A stretch of 41,814 bases of DNA from assembly GCA_946410665.1 (NCBI GenBank), contig CAMKBC010000004.1, positions 1 through 41,814 on the forward strand. Direction: 5' to 3'. Below, in pieces: positions 16,473 through 24,374 of the stretch (positions are counted from its first letter, which is position 1; every line of letters starts with the position of its first letter). The DNA comes from an uncultured Clostridia bacterium (GTDB lineage: Bacteria > Bacillota > Clostridia > TANB77 > CAG-508). Under the pieces are notes generated by a model. That model ran no database searches. It saw only the letters and a program-made list of their open reading frames with translations, and was not told the origin of the DNA. A program made the position numbers and the translations under genes.

Positions 16473-17444
16473 TTATTTGTCACTGAAGAATTCAGTTAAT
16501 CTTTCAATAACTTCTTCTTTGCTTTCAAGATGATTTATTTCATTTCTTATTTCTGATGCATTAGGCATTCCTTTTAAGTAATAACAAACGTGCTTTCTCA
16601 TCTCTCTTACGCCTGTGTATTCGCCTTTTTCATCTATCTCTAAATTAATATGTTCAATTATAGTTTCTAGTTTTTCTTTATTAGTTGGTTCGCTATAATT
16701 TCCTGTCTCAAGAAATTCTTTTGTTTGAGAAAATATCCATGGATTTCCTAAAGTTGCTCTTGAGATCATTACTCCATCGCAGCCTGTTTCTTTCAACATT
16801 TTTTCTGCATCTTGTGGACAAGTAACATCTCCATTTCCGATAACTGGAATACTTACACTCTCTTTTACTTTTTTAATAATGTCCCAATCTGCTGTTCCAG
16901 TATAGAATTCACTTCTTGTTCTTCCATGAATAGTAATTGCTGAAGCTCCTGCTTTTTCTATTTGCTTAGCCGCTTTGACAGCAACTATATGATCGTTGTC
17001 CCAACCTTTTCTTATCTTAACTGTAACAGGTAATGTTGAATTATCAACTACGGCTTTTGTTATTGAATATACTTTATCTAAGTCTAATAGCAATTTACTT
17101 CCATCCCCGTTCTTTACAACTTTAGGTGCTGGACATCCCATGTTTATATCGATGATGTCTGCATCTGTGTTTTCGCAAACCCATTTTGCTGCAAAACTCA
17201 TTGATTCTTCATCACTTCCGAAAATTTGGATTGCTATTGGATGTTTCTCATTTTCTGTTACCATTAATTTTTTTGTGTTCTCATCGTTGTAAAAAATTGC
17301 TTTGGCACTAACCATTTCTGTAACCACTAAACCAGGTTCAAACTTTTCGCAAACCAATCTAAAGGGCCTATCTGTTAATCCAGCCATAGGTCCTAAGATA
17401 ATGTTACTATTTAATTCAATGTTTCCAATTTTTAATTTACTCAA
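16473..17444 (-). CDS. dus: tRNA-dihydrouridine synthase (DusB type)
   Basis: Dus enzymes are FMN-dependent and reduce uridine to dihydrouridine in tRNA D-loops. The 323-residue protein has the TIM-barrel signatures GPMAGLTDRPFR (about 18-29), the active-site NMGCPAPKV with Cys104, TIHGRTRSEFYTG, VIGNGDV, and the terminal barrel motif GCDGVMISRATLGNPWIF. A C-terminal helical tRNA-binding domain follows. The start is TTG, supported by AGGAG five bases upstream (AGGAGACGATTTG). It sits between rodA and the ppx-like gene in one operon; the association with rodA looks positional rather than functional. Confidence 0.95.
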   Translation of the reverse strand: MSKLKIGNIELNSNIILGPMAGLTDRPFRLVCEKFEPGLVVTEMVSAKAIFYNDENTKKLMVTENEKHPIAIQIFGSDEESMSFAAKWVCENTDADIIDINMGCPAPKVVKNGDGSKLLLDLDKVYSITKAVVDNSTLPVTVKIRKGWDNDHIVAVKAAKQIEKAGASAITIHGRTRSEFYTGTADWDIIKKVKESVSIPVIGNGDVTCPQDAEKMLKETGCDGVMISRATLGNPWIFSQTKEFLETGNYSEPTNKEKLETIIEHINLEIDEKGEYTGVREMRKHVCYYLKGMPNASEIRNEINHLESKEEVIERLTEFFSDK

Positions 17445-17459
17445 ATCGTCTCCTGAATT

Positions 17460-18569
17460 TTATTCTTCTTCGAATAAGTTTTTCTGTCTTCGTCCACTAA
17501 TATTTAATAGCATTCCAATCATAATAAAATTACTAATTAATGAACTTCCACCATAACTTACAAATGGTAATGGTACACCTGTGATTGGTAGTAATCCCAT
17601 TGTCATTCCGATGTTTTCAATCATATGGAATAAGAATACTCCTGCTATACCTGATGCAATTGCTGTTCCTAAACTATCCTTTGCAGTCTTTGCTACAGCT
17701 AATGCTTTGGTTATCAGTATTACATATAAAATAATTATTCCACCTGCAACAACAAATCCCATTTCTTCTCCTATAACAGAGAAAATAAAGTCTGATGTTT
17801 TTGGATATAAATATCCTAATTGTGTTTGATTTCCTTTCATGTAACCCATTCCTAATAATTGGCCTGAACCAATTGCTAGTTTCGATTGAGCAATGTTATA
17901 TCCTGCTCCTCTTGGATCACTTTCTGGATTCATGAAGGTTTGAATTCTTGCTTTTGCGTGTTCTGGTAACACGTATGTATATAGTAATGGTAATGCTACT
18001 GCAACGATAATTACAGTAATTATTATCCATCTCTTTTTTATTCCACTATTAAATAACATTAATGCAAATGCTAAGATGAATGCTGCAGCTGTACCATAGT
18101 CTGGTTGTAAAACAATCAATGCTGTTGGTATTGCAAAGATAAGAACTAGTAATAGAATTCTTGTTGGTCTGCTCATTTCATCTTCGCTACGTTTTCTCAT
18201 CTTTGAAATAAGTAATGCTAACAATAATATAACTGCAATTTTTGCAAATTCTGATGGTTGAATTAAAACATCTCCAATTTGAAACCAGCTTGATGCACCG
18301 TTTCTAGCAGATGTAAAAAGAACTGCTCCTAGTGATAGGAGAACTATTCCATAAAATACTGGTGATAGCTTTGCCCAAAACTTATAATCAACAAACATAA
18401 CCAATGCTGTGATTGGTATTGCAATTGCCGTCCACATCAATTGTCTATGGAATTCGTACTCATTTGTACTTGCAGCAGCTGAATATATAGCAAACAATCC
18501 TATTATTACTAATAGGATTGTTACGATTACTATTGACCATTCTAAATTTTTAAAAAACTTTTTTCTCAC
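17460..18569 (-). CDS. rodA: Rod-shape SEDS peptidoglycan glycosyltransferase RodA
   Basis: RodA is the SEDS-family glycosyltransferase that polymerises lipid II during cell elongation with a class B PBP. The protein (about 369 residues) is polytopic with about ten membrane segments. It has the family phrases LIVLQPDYGTA, NIAQSKLAIGSGQLLGMG, SDFIFSVIGEE (holding the conserved acidic residues) and the C-terminal PLPFVSYGGSSL. RodA is preferred to FtsW because of the minD-minE-rodA synteny known in Clostridia. I place the start at GTG 18569, since GGAG lies six bases upstream. An in-frame TTG at 18581 would place that site inside the coding region. Confidence 0.93.
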   Translation of the reverse strand: MRKKFFKNLEWSIVIVTILLVIIGLFAIYSAAASTNEYEFHRQLMWTAIAIPITALVMFVDYKFWAKLSPVFYGIVLLSLGAVLFTSARNGASSWFQIGDVLIQPSEFAKIAVILLLALLISKMRKRSEDEMSRPTRILLLVLIFAIPTALIVLQPDYGTAAAFILAFALMLFNSGIKKRWIIITVIIVAVALPLLYTYVLPEHAKARIQTFMNPESDPRGAGYNIAQSKLAIGSGQLLGMGYMKGNQTQLGYLYPKTSDFIFSVIGEEMGFVVAGGIIILYVILITKALAVAKTAKDSLGTAIASGIAGVFLFHMIENIGMTMGLLPITGVPLPFVSYGGSSLISNFIMIGMLLNISGRRQKNLFEEE

Positions 18570-18575
18570 TTGTAT

Positions 18576-18579
18576 CTCC
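18576..18579 (-). promoter_or_regulatory. rodA ribosome binding site favouring the GTG start
   Basis: GGAG on the minus strand lies 6 bases before GTG at 18569. It follows the minE stop by only a few bases, consistent with operon translation. Confidence 0.7.
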
Positions 18580-18589
18580 AAAGTTTGGT

Positions 18590-19291
18590 CTATTTAGTTT
18601 TATTTCTCTTTGATGATTTTGAAAGTCTTGATGTTTCTTTATCAGCTGACTTTGTTCTTTTTGCTTTTATTTCTTCTTTAATTTTTGTTTTTAAGCTTGA
18701 TTTTTTCTTTGTTTCTTTTTGTTTTTCTGCTTCTTCTTCGATGTCTGAAACTTTTAATGATCCTGTTTGTTCAAGAATTGCTTTATCTACTTCTTCAATA
18801 CTGTTTCCTTCTGATAAAGCTTCTTTAACTTCTTTAACACCTGCAACGATTGGATTATCCTCAATTGTTGTTTTTGTGTCATTATCATCTTCTAATGCTG
18901 CTTTAACTTTTTGATCTGCGATTTTGTTATCGCTTGCTTTAACCTCACCTGATAAAACTTTTGCATTTGTTAATTTTCTTGCTTCGCTCTTAATACTCTT
19001 AATTGGAATATTTGCATATAATGCAGGAGCTCCGTTTGTTCCATCAGCTTTTTGTTGATTAGTTAATTTAACATCTATTTCATCTTCATTTACATCAACG
19101 TATTTTTTAATAACGTCTATAATTTCAGTTCTCATCATTTCAAGGAAATCAGCAGAAACATTAGCACGGTCTTGTAATAAAACTAAGTGAAGTCTTTCCT
19201 TAGCTTCATCTTTGTTTTTATTCAATTTCTTATCATCATTCTGTGGTTCAACTTTTTTCTTGTTGAATCTTTCCTTAAAATTATCAAACAT
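18590..19291 (-). CDS. minE: Cell division topological factor MinE with long C-terminal extension
   Basis: MinE stimulates the MinD ATPase and drives Min oscillation or gradients that place the septum. Residues 1-99 cover the whole usual protein: an amphipathic start (MFDNFKERF), a MinD-contact region AKERLHLVLLQDRANVSADF (about 30-49), MMRTEIIDVIKKYVDVNEDEIDVKL, and the closing ALYANIPI that usually ends the family. About 134 further residues follow, rich in Lys, Glu, Asp and Ser, predicted disordered or helical, ending in KSSKRNKTK. The tail is unlike any MinE domain I know. It lies 25 bases after minD and 20 before rodA. Confidence 0.92.
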   Translation of the reverse strand: MFDNFKERFNKKKVEPQNDDKKLNKNKDEAKERLHLVLLQDRANVSADFLEMMRTEIIDVIKKYVDVNEDEIDVKLTNQQKADGTNGAPALYANIPIKSIKSEARKLTNAKVLSGEVKASDNKIADQKVKAALEDDNDTKTTIEDNPIVAGVKEVKEALSEGNSIEEVDKAILEQTGSLKVSDIEEEAEKQKETKKKSSLKTKIKEEIKAKRTKSADKETSRLSKSSKRNKTK

Positions 19292-19316
19292 TAATTTATT
19301 GCTCCAATATTAAATT

Positions 19317-20108
19317 TTATTTGTCTTTTTTAAAGATCCTACTAAACAATCCACCTTTGTTTCTTCCAGGAATAGTTACTTCAACATTTTCTCCTAGAAT
19401 TCTTCTAGCTATTTCAATATAAGCTCTTCCAGATGGTGCTTTCTTGTTTGAAACTGCAGGTTCACCTTTATTAGTTTGAGTAATGATGTGTTCATCTTCT
19501 GGAACAACACCAATCAAATCAATAGAAAGTAAATCTAGGATATCTTCGACATCCATCATTTCTCCCTTTTTAACCATCTCAGGTCTTAATCTATTAATAA
19601 TTAATTCTGGATTCTTTATTTCAGATGCTTCTAATAAACCGATAATTCTATCAGCATCTCTGATAGATGAAATTTCGGCATTTGTTACTACTAGAGCTCT
19701 ATCAGCTCCAGCGATAGCATTCTTAAAACCTTGCTCAATTCCAGCTGGACAGTCAACAATTATAAAATCAAATTCTTCTTTTAATTTTGATGTTAACTCT
19801 CTCATTTGGCTTTCATTTACTGCGCTCTTATCTCTTGTTTGTGCGGCTGGTAATAAGAATAAATCTGTATATCTCTTGTCTTTGATTAAGGCTTGTCTTA
19901 ATTTACATTTACCTTCTACAACATCGACAATATCATAGACTATTCTGTTTTCTAAGCCCATAACAACATCTAGGTTTCTTAATCCAATGTCTGTATCTAC
20001 TAAAACAACTTTCTTTCCTCGCATAGCGAGAGCAGCACCTACATTGGCACTTGTAGTTGTTTTTCCTACTCCACCTTTACCTGATGTTACGACTATAACT
20101 TCACCCAT
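19317..20108 (-). CDS. minD: Septum site-determining ATPase MinD
   Basis: MinD is a ParA/MinD-family ATPase that dimerises on the membrane and carries the division inhibitor MinC. The 263-residue protein starts with the deviant Walker A motif GKGGVGKTTT (about 10-19). Further motifs are LVDTDIGLRNLDVVMG, FIIVDCPAGIEQGF and a C-terminal amphipathic membrane-targeting helix GGLFSRIFKKDK. I start it at ATG 20108, with CAGGAGG just upstream. An open frame continues to 20165 but runs through the promoter. It is the first gene of the operon minD-minE-rodA-dus-ppx. minC, normally just upstream, is absent here. Confidence 0.97.
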   Translation of the reverse strand: MGEVIVVTSGKGGVGKTTTSANVGAALAMRGKKVVLVDTDIGLRNLDVVMGLENRIVYDIVDVVEGKCKLRQALIKDKRYTDLFLLPAAQTRDKSAVNESQMRELTSKLKEEFDFIIVDCPAGIEQGFKNAIAGADRALVVTNAEISSIRDADRIIGLLEASEIKNPELIINRLRPEMVKKGEMMDVEDILDLLSIDLIGVVPEDEHIITQTNKGEPAVSNKKAPSGRAYIEIARRILGENVEVTIPGRNKGGLFSRIFKKDK

Positions 20109-20113
20109 AGTTT

Positions 20114-20119
20114 CCTCCT
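20114..20119 (-). promoter_or_regulatory. minD ribosome binding site, decides the start
   Basis: AGGAGG on the minus strand lies 5 bases before the ATG at 20108. It excludes the 19 extra codons of the longer open frame. Confidence 0.9.
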
Positions 20120-20129
20120 GGCAATAATC

Positions 20130-20157
20130 TGCGCCTATTATATTTTTTTTTGGCGCA
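20130..20157. repeat. Inverted repeat flanking the minD -10 (possible operator)
   Basis: TGCGCC (20130-20135) and GGCGCA (20152-20157) are inverted copies with 16 bases between them, bracketing the -10 hexamer. Their centres are 22 bp apart, two helical turns. In such AT-rich DNA the paired GC blocks stand out. A dimeric regulator could bind there, or it may be chance. Confidence 0.45.
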
Positions 20158-20165
20158 AAAGTCAA
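20137..20165 (-). promoter_or_regulatory. Promoter of the minD-minE-rodA-dus-ppx operon
   Basis: On the minus strand TTGACT (20160-20165) and TATAAT (20137-20142) are separated by 17 bases. A WalR-like repeat lies directly upstream and a GC inverted repeat surrounds the -10. Confidence 0.85.
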
Positions 20166-20170
20166 TATTT

Positions 20171-20187
20171 GTTACAGTATTATTACA
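20171..20187 (-). promoter_or_regulatory. WalR-like box upstream of minD
   Basis: The minus strand reads TGTAAT, five bases, TGTAAC (20182-20187 and 20171-20176). This fits TGTWAH-N5-TGTWAH. It ends five bases upstream of the -35, a typical activation position for OmpR-family regulators, and has the same strand orientation as the promoter. Confidence 0.5.
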
Positions 20188-20201
20188 GCACTAAAATGGA
20201 A

Positions 20202-20226
20202 AAAGTGCCCTTAAATCGGGCACTTT
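20202..20226 (-). terminator. Rho-independent terminator after ssb
   Basis: On the minus strand the 9-bp stem AAAGTGCCC/GGGCACTTT has a 7-base loop and is followed by a short T-run. It lies about 60 bases past the ssb stop and before the minD promoter. Confidence 0.85.
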
Positions 20227-20284
20227 AGTATTTATTTATATATAATAAATTTATTTCTGTAAATTCTTTGTAAACATTTTTAGA

Positions 20285-20968
20285 TTATTCTGCTGTTTCT
20301 TCAACTGGTGCTTCTTCAGTTGCTTCCCCATTTACTACTTCTAAATTAGATACTGAAACTTCGTATGCAACTCTTTGTTCTACTGTTCCATCTTCATATT
20401 TCTTTTCGTAGTTTCTAGATTGAACTCTACCTGTTACTTTAACTTCTGTTCCAACAGGCATTTTTGAGCAGAATCTTGCATTTCTACCCCATGCTATGCA
20501 AGGAATGTAATCTGATTTATTATATGCTCTATTTACTGCGATTAATATATCTGTGATTTCTCTTCCAAATGGTGTTTGTCTGTAGATTGGTGGTTTGCAA
20601 ATAAATCCTGTTAAATCAACTTCATTTGAAACAACATCTTTATCTGTTAATACTTCTTCTCCATCTGGTAAGAATTCAATATCTTTAACGAATACTGTTA
20701 AAACTAATCTGTTTTTATTGTTTTCATATCCATTATAAGATCTAAATTGTCCATTAACTTTAACATTTTTTCCAATAGCAATATCTTCGTCTCTAAATAA
20801 TCTTTCTGAAATTGTAATTGGAATATTGTCTGCATTTCCGCTTAAACGTGGTACGCTTAAACTAAATTGATAAAATTTCTCACCATATATCTCATGACTA
20901 AATGTTTTTTCATTTGCAACTTTTCCCATTAGAACTAAGCTATTGTTCTCTAAAAAATTTGTTTCCAT
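20285..20968 (-). CDS. ssb: Single-stranded DNA-binding protein with two OB folds
   Basis: This 227-residue protein matches the Clostridial two-OB-fold single-stranded DNA-binding type rather than the short canonical SSB. OB fold 1 (about 8-97) contains LVLMGKVANEKTFSHEIYGE and a closing KNRLVLTVFVKDIEFL. OB fold 2 (about 113-212) contains NEVDLTGFICKPPIYRQTPF, DILIAVNR, YIPCIAWGRNARF and VKVTGRVQSRNYEKKY. It ends in a short acidic tail without the DDDLPF-like tip that recruits partners to canonical SSB. It is monocistronic between its own promoter and terminator. Binding single-stranded DNA is inferred from the fold; its in vivo role may differ from the main SSB. Confidence 0.85.
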   Translation of the reverse strand: METNFLENNSLVLMGKVANEKTFSHEIYGEKFYQFSLSVPRLSGNADNIPITISERLFRDEDIAIGKNVKVNGQFRSYNGYENNKNRLVLTVFVKDIEFLPDGEEVLTDKDVVSNEVDLTGFICKPPIYRQTPFGREITDILIAVNRAYNKSDYIPCIAWGRNARFCSKMPVGTEVKVTGRVQSRNYEKKYEDGTVEQRVAYEVSVSNLEVVNGEATEEAPVEETAE

Positions 20969-21027
20969 TATATTTCTCCTTATTTATCTTTTCCTATTGT
21001 GCCTTAATCCCTTCGTCCATACTCATT

Positions 21028-21056
21028 ATTTTACCACGATTTGAGGATTTTGTCTA
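21028..21056 (-). promoter_or_regulatory. Promoter of ssb
   Basis: On the minus strand the -35 is TAGACA (21051-21056) and the -10 is TAAAAT (21028-21033) with a TGG extension and a 17-base spacer. It gives a leader of about 50 bases before the ssb ATG. Confidence 0.7.
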
Positions 21057-21094
21057 CATAATTTGTTAAAATTATTGTTATTTTTTGGTATTTT

Positions 21095-21595
21095 TTAGAA
21101 GAATGTTTTACTGTCTTTGTCGAATGTATGGTTGCAATGCTTGCATTTTCCTGTACTTCTTCTAACTCTTTCCACTTTATCCTTTGTTTTTCCTTTGCCA
21201 AATAAGGTTTTTACCTTAATGTTGGTGGTTTTTTCAATCTTTTTATATCCTACCCACGAAACAGTGTTCCACTTTTTACATCTTGGGCAAGTTCTATTAC
21301 AAGTATCCCATCCAAAAACTACTACTGCAGATACAATTGAGAATAATATCAACCATAGTATTCCTCTTAATAAGATATATACAATAGCAAGAACTATTGC
21401 TATTCCTAGAGGAATCATATAAAGCAAGTATAACTTTTTCTTTGAATCTTTTTGATTTGCTTTGTATTCTTCGTCTGTAATTGGAAGTTCTCCATTACCA
21501 CTTGTTTCTTTAACGACAGTATCTAGTTGTTGTTTCTCTTTTACATTCTTGTTTTTATTTTTTTGTTTAACCTTCTTCTTAACTTTCTTTGACAT
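21095..21595 (-). CDS. Small membrane protein with zinc-ribbon-like cysteines
   Basis: I do not recognise this 166-residue protein. It has a very Lys-rich cytoplasmic N-terminus (residues 1-20), two adjacent hydrophobic segments (about 53-92), and a basic C-terminal region with two cysteine pairs, CPRC and CKHC, about 50 residues apart. These could bind zinc as a split ribbon. The start overlaps the end of murD2 by 17 bases, with AGGAG inside murD2, so translation is probably coupled. It may be a transmembrane accessory of the murL-murD2 unit, but that is only positional inference. Confidence 0.8.
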   Translation of the reverse strand: MSKKVKKKVKQKNKNKNVKEKQQLDTVVKETSGNGELPITDEEYKANQKDSKKKLYLLYMIPLGIAIVLAIVYILLRGILWLILFSIVSAVVVFGWDTCNRTCPRCKKWNTVSWVGYKKIEKTTNIKVKTLFGKGKTKDKVERVRRSTGKCKHCNHTFDKDSKTFF

Positions 21596-22949
21596 ATTCT
21601 TCGAATTTTTCTCCTCTTTCTTCGAAATTTTTGAAATATCCGTAGCTAGCTGCTGCTGGCGAAAGTAGGCAAATGCTTCCCTTTGGAGTTACCTTCTTTG
21701 CTGTTTCAACAGCTTCTTTTAAATCTTCTACTTTATATACTTTTATGTCTTTATTAGTAAGTTCATCTGCAATTTTATGACCTGATGTTGGCATGCATAT
21801 GATGTTTTTAACTACGCCTTTATTTAAGAATTCTACTAATCCTTCGTAGTTTATTCCTCTATCCATTCCTCCTAGTAATAGTGAACCAACATTCTTTAAT
21901 GCGTTGATAGCACTTTCACATGATTCTGGAATAGTAGAAATTGAATCATTATAATATGTAACTTCATCATATGTTCCGATGTTTTCTAATCTATGATGTA
22001 ATCCTTTGAATTCTGCAATTGTTTTTGCAGCTTTTGTTAAGTCTAAGTGAAGAATCTTCGCTACTGTTAAAACAAACATAATATCGTTTAAGTAGTGCTC
22101 TCCAATTAGTTGTCTTTCTGAATTAACGTCATACATTTTCTTACCATTGTATTTAACAAAACCATCGTTAACATTAATGATGTTTTCAGAAACTTTTATA
22201 TTTGTATAGTTGTTGTATGTGATTGCAAATTTCTTTGATGGAACTTTGAACTCTTCGTTCTTGTTTCTAATAATCTCTGAATCACAATTATAAATATACC
22301 TGTCTGATTTTTTTTGATTTCTAAACACTTGGCATTTAGCATTAATGTATTCTTCATAACTGTTGTAATGATCTAAATGTTCTTCAAATATATTTAAGAA
22401 TATTCCTATGTTTGGACTATGTTTCATGAATTCAAGTTGATGACTTGAAAATTCAAAAACAATAAATTGATGTTTCTTAATTTCGTCTATGTGATCAAAT
22501 GCTGGAATTCCGATGTTTCCTAAGAATGCAACTTTCTTTCCTTGATCTAATAACATTTGGTAAATTAATGATGAAGTTGTACTCTTTCCTTTTGTTCCTG
22601 TAACGCCGATAGTTCTGACCTCGAAAAATCTAAGCATTAATTCTTGTTGTGATTCGATTTTATCTTTGATTTTTTCTACGTCAACGTCTTTGAATGAAAC
22701 CCCTGGCGCTTTCATGATTACATCATATTCATCTAAATGATCTAAATAAGTTTTTCCTAAAATAAATTTTAGATTTTTGTCTTCTTTTAAAACTGAATCT
22801 GAAGCCAACTCTTCATTTAAGTCAGCAATAGTTAAAGGCATAGTTGGAAAGTGTTTTCTTAAGAAGTTGTAAGTTGACTTTCCTTCTCTTCCATAACCTA
22901 AAATTAATATATTTTTATTTTCAAAAAACTTAATTAATTTATTAATCAT
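21579..22949 (-). CDS. murD2: UDP-MurNAc-L-alanine--L-glutamate ligase, MurD2-like
   Basis: Mur ligases add amino acids to UDP-MurNAc peptides in the cytoplasm. This 456-residue protein has the MurD layout: an N-terminal nucleotide-sugar fold (GYGREGKS), the ATP loop GTKGKSTT (about 118-125, where MurD usually has GTNGK), EFSSHQLE, HHRLE (318-322) and LLSPAAASYGYFKNFEERG near the C-terminus. The D-Glu-binding SKAT stretch of MurD is replaced by YYNDSISTIPES (332-343), so the lysine that contacts D-Glu is missing. Together with the overlapping murL, this points to MurD2, which adds L-Glu. It overlaps murL by four bases (ATGA). L-Glu specificity is inferred. Ordinary MurD remains possible. Confidence 0.85.
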   Translation of the reverse strand: MINKLIKFFENKNILILGYGREGKSTYNFLRKHFPTMPLTIADLNEELASDSVLKEDKNLKFILGKTYLDHLDEYDVIMKAPGVSFKDVDVEKIKDKIESQQELMLRFFEVRTIGVTGTKGKSTTSSLIYQMLLDQGKKVAFLGNIGIPAFDHIDEIKKHQFIVFEFSSHQLEFMKHSPNIGIFLNIFEEHLDHYNSYEEYINAKCQVFRNQKKSDRYIYNCDSEIIRNKNEEFKVPSKKFAITYNNYTNIKVSENIINVNDGFVKYNGKKMYDVNSERQLIGEHYLNDIMFVLTVAKILHLDLTKAAKTIAEFKGLHHRLENIGTYDEVTYYNDSISTIPESCESAINALKNVGSLLLGGMDRGINYEGLVEFLNKGVVKNIICMPTSGHKIADELTNKDIKVYKVEDLKEAVETAKKVTPKGSICLLSPAAASYGYFKNFEERGEKFEEYVKES

Positions 22950-24349
22950 AAAACAGCCTTTCTTAATATTTCATCTAAATCTTCTGGTAGATTGTTTTGC
23001 TCATTATATCTCTTTGTAATGTCTTCTGTTGTATCAACAAGTTCATAATGATCTTTATAGTATTGAAGTAAATATGGAAGTTCAATTCCTTCTTTTTCGT
23101 AGTTTTGAATTGTTAATGCTATTGCATAATTTACTTCTTCGAAAGTTCCAACACAATCAAATGGTTTAACTCTCTTATATCCTGCTAGTTCTTCAAATGT
23201 TTCTAGCAATGTTTCGTCTGCATATAAATCTTTCTTGAATATGTTTTGAATCTCTTCTCTTGATAAGAATGCTCCTAGTATTGTGTAAACGAATAAACAT
23301 TTTGCACAATGGCCACACCAAACCCAAGGATTCGATTTTGAGCCTACGTTACATGATTTAAATATAGAATGATACTTTTCACTTTTTGCGAACAATTTGG
23401 CTATTTGTAGCTCGTTTAAAGGTCTTAAGAAACTAAAGTACTTAATTGGTGTTGGTAAAAATTCTCCAACATAATTATTAAAGTCATTCTCATATTCAAA
23501 TGATTTTGAATATTGGTGATTTATTATATCGCCTTCGCTATCTCTTACGTTTGATTCATTTGCACTTGATTCGTTTGAAAGTGCAATATATTTCTTGTTT
23601 GTATGATATGCAATAAAGTATGTAACAAATGAAACCATTGCTGAAAATGGTGTATGTCCGTTGATGTAACCTTCATGTCCCATCTCAACTATTTTTGGAT
23701 CTAATGTTCTTTTTACTTCTATTATATTGCTATCTTTAAATCCTCTAGCATAGCAACAATCTAGTCCTACTTGTTTTGGATTAATCATTAAGCAATAATC
23801 TTCATCTACATCAATTGGTAGGTTTTCTAGTGTTACGTTTGAATCTTTTCCTCCACCTATTGGTACTATGTATCCTGTGTAATCAATTGCTTCCATTGCA
23901 TTTAACTTAGCTGGTTGCACATCAGAGCTTTCGTCTGCATTTATTTGCATGAATTCGTCAAATGAAATGTTTATATTGTTTCTATATCTAAGTTCGCCAA
24001 GTCCGTTGAAATATAACTTTTTCCAAAATGCTTTTTGTTTCTCTGTTAAGCTTCCACATTTTATACATACATTTGGTGAAAAAGTTGATTTCCAATATGA
24101 AATCAATTCAACCATACCAATGTTGAAAGCTATAGCCTTTGAGAAATCGTTTAATTCTTTCTTGATATAGCCTTTTTTAGGTATTGTTATGCTTGGGTTG
24201 AACTCTGTTAATCCCTCGATAATAAAACGATAACTTAGATAAATGTTATCGTCGTCCTCTGTTGCAGAAAAGGAATCATATATAAAATTAGGATATTTTG
24301 ATCTTAATTCAATTACTTTTTGTGAATTATCTACGTCGAATTCGTTCAT
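22946..24349 (-). CDS. murL: UDP-MurNAc-L-Ala-L-Glu epimerase MurL
   Basis: MurL converts the terminal L-Glu of UDP-MurNAc-L-Ala-L-Glu to D-Glu, the alternative to MurI plus MurD described in Xanthomonas. This 467-residue protein has the family's features as I know them: an N-terminal domain starting FIYDSFSATEDD, a PP-loop-like GGGKDS (165-170), NGHTP (230-234), SNESSANESNV (258-268), NHQYSKSFEYE (277-287), FLRPLNELQIAKLF (307-320), and a cysteine cluster WCGHCAKCLF (344-353). Length is close to that of known MurL (about 450). It overlaps murD2 by four bases, the strongest support for the function. It has its own extended -10 promoter and AAAGGAG site. MurL is not the usual route in Firmicutes. 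Confidence 0.85.
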   Translation of the reverse strand: MNEFDVDNSQKVIELRSKYPNFIYDSFSATEDDDNIYLSYRFIIEGLTEFNPSITIPKKGYIKKELNDFSKAIAFNIGMVELISYWKSTFSPNVCIKCGSLTEKQKAFWKKLYFNGLGELRYRNNINISFDEFMQINADESSDVQPAKLNAMEAIDYTGYIVPIGGGKDSNVTLENLPIDVDEDYCLMINPKQVGLDCCYARGFKDSNIIEVKRTLDPKIVEMGHEGYINGHTPFSAMVSFVTYFIAYHTNKKYIALSNESSANESNVRDSEGDIINHQYSKSFEYENDFNNYVGEFLPTPIKYFSFLRPLNELQIAKLFAKSEKYHSIFKSCNVGSKSNPWVWCGHCAKCLFVYTILGAFLSREEIQNIFKKDLYADETLLETFEELAGYKRVKPFDCVGTFEEVNYAIALTIQNYEKEGIELPYLLQYYKDHYELVDTTEDITKRYNEQNNLPEDLDEILRKAVL

Positions 24350-24374
24350 AATTCTCCTTTCTCAAAACACGTAT

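Noticed and set aside
20109-20165. 19-codon N-terminal extension of MinD
   Set aside because: It overlaps the -10 and -35 of the promoter; a perfect AGGAGG favours the inner ATG.
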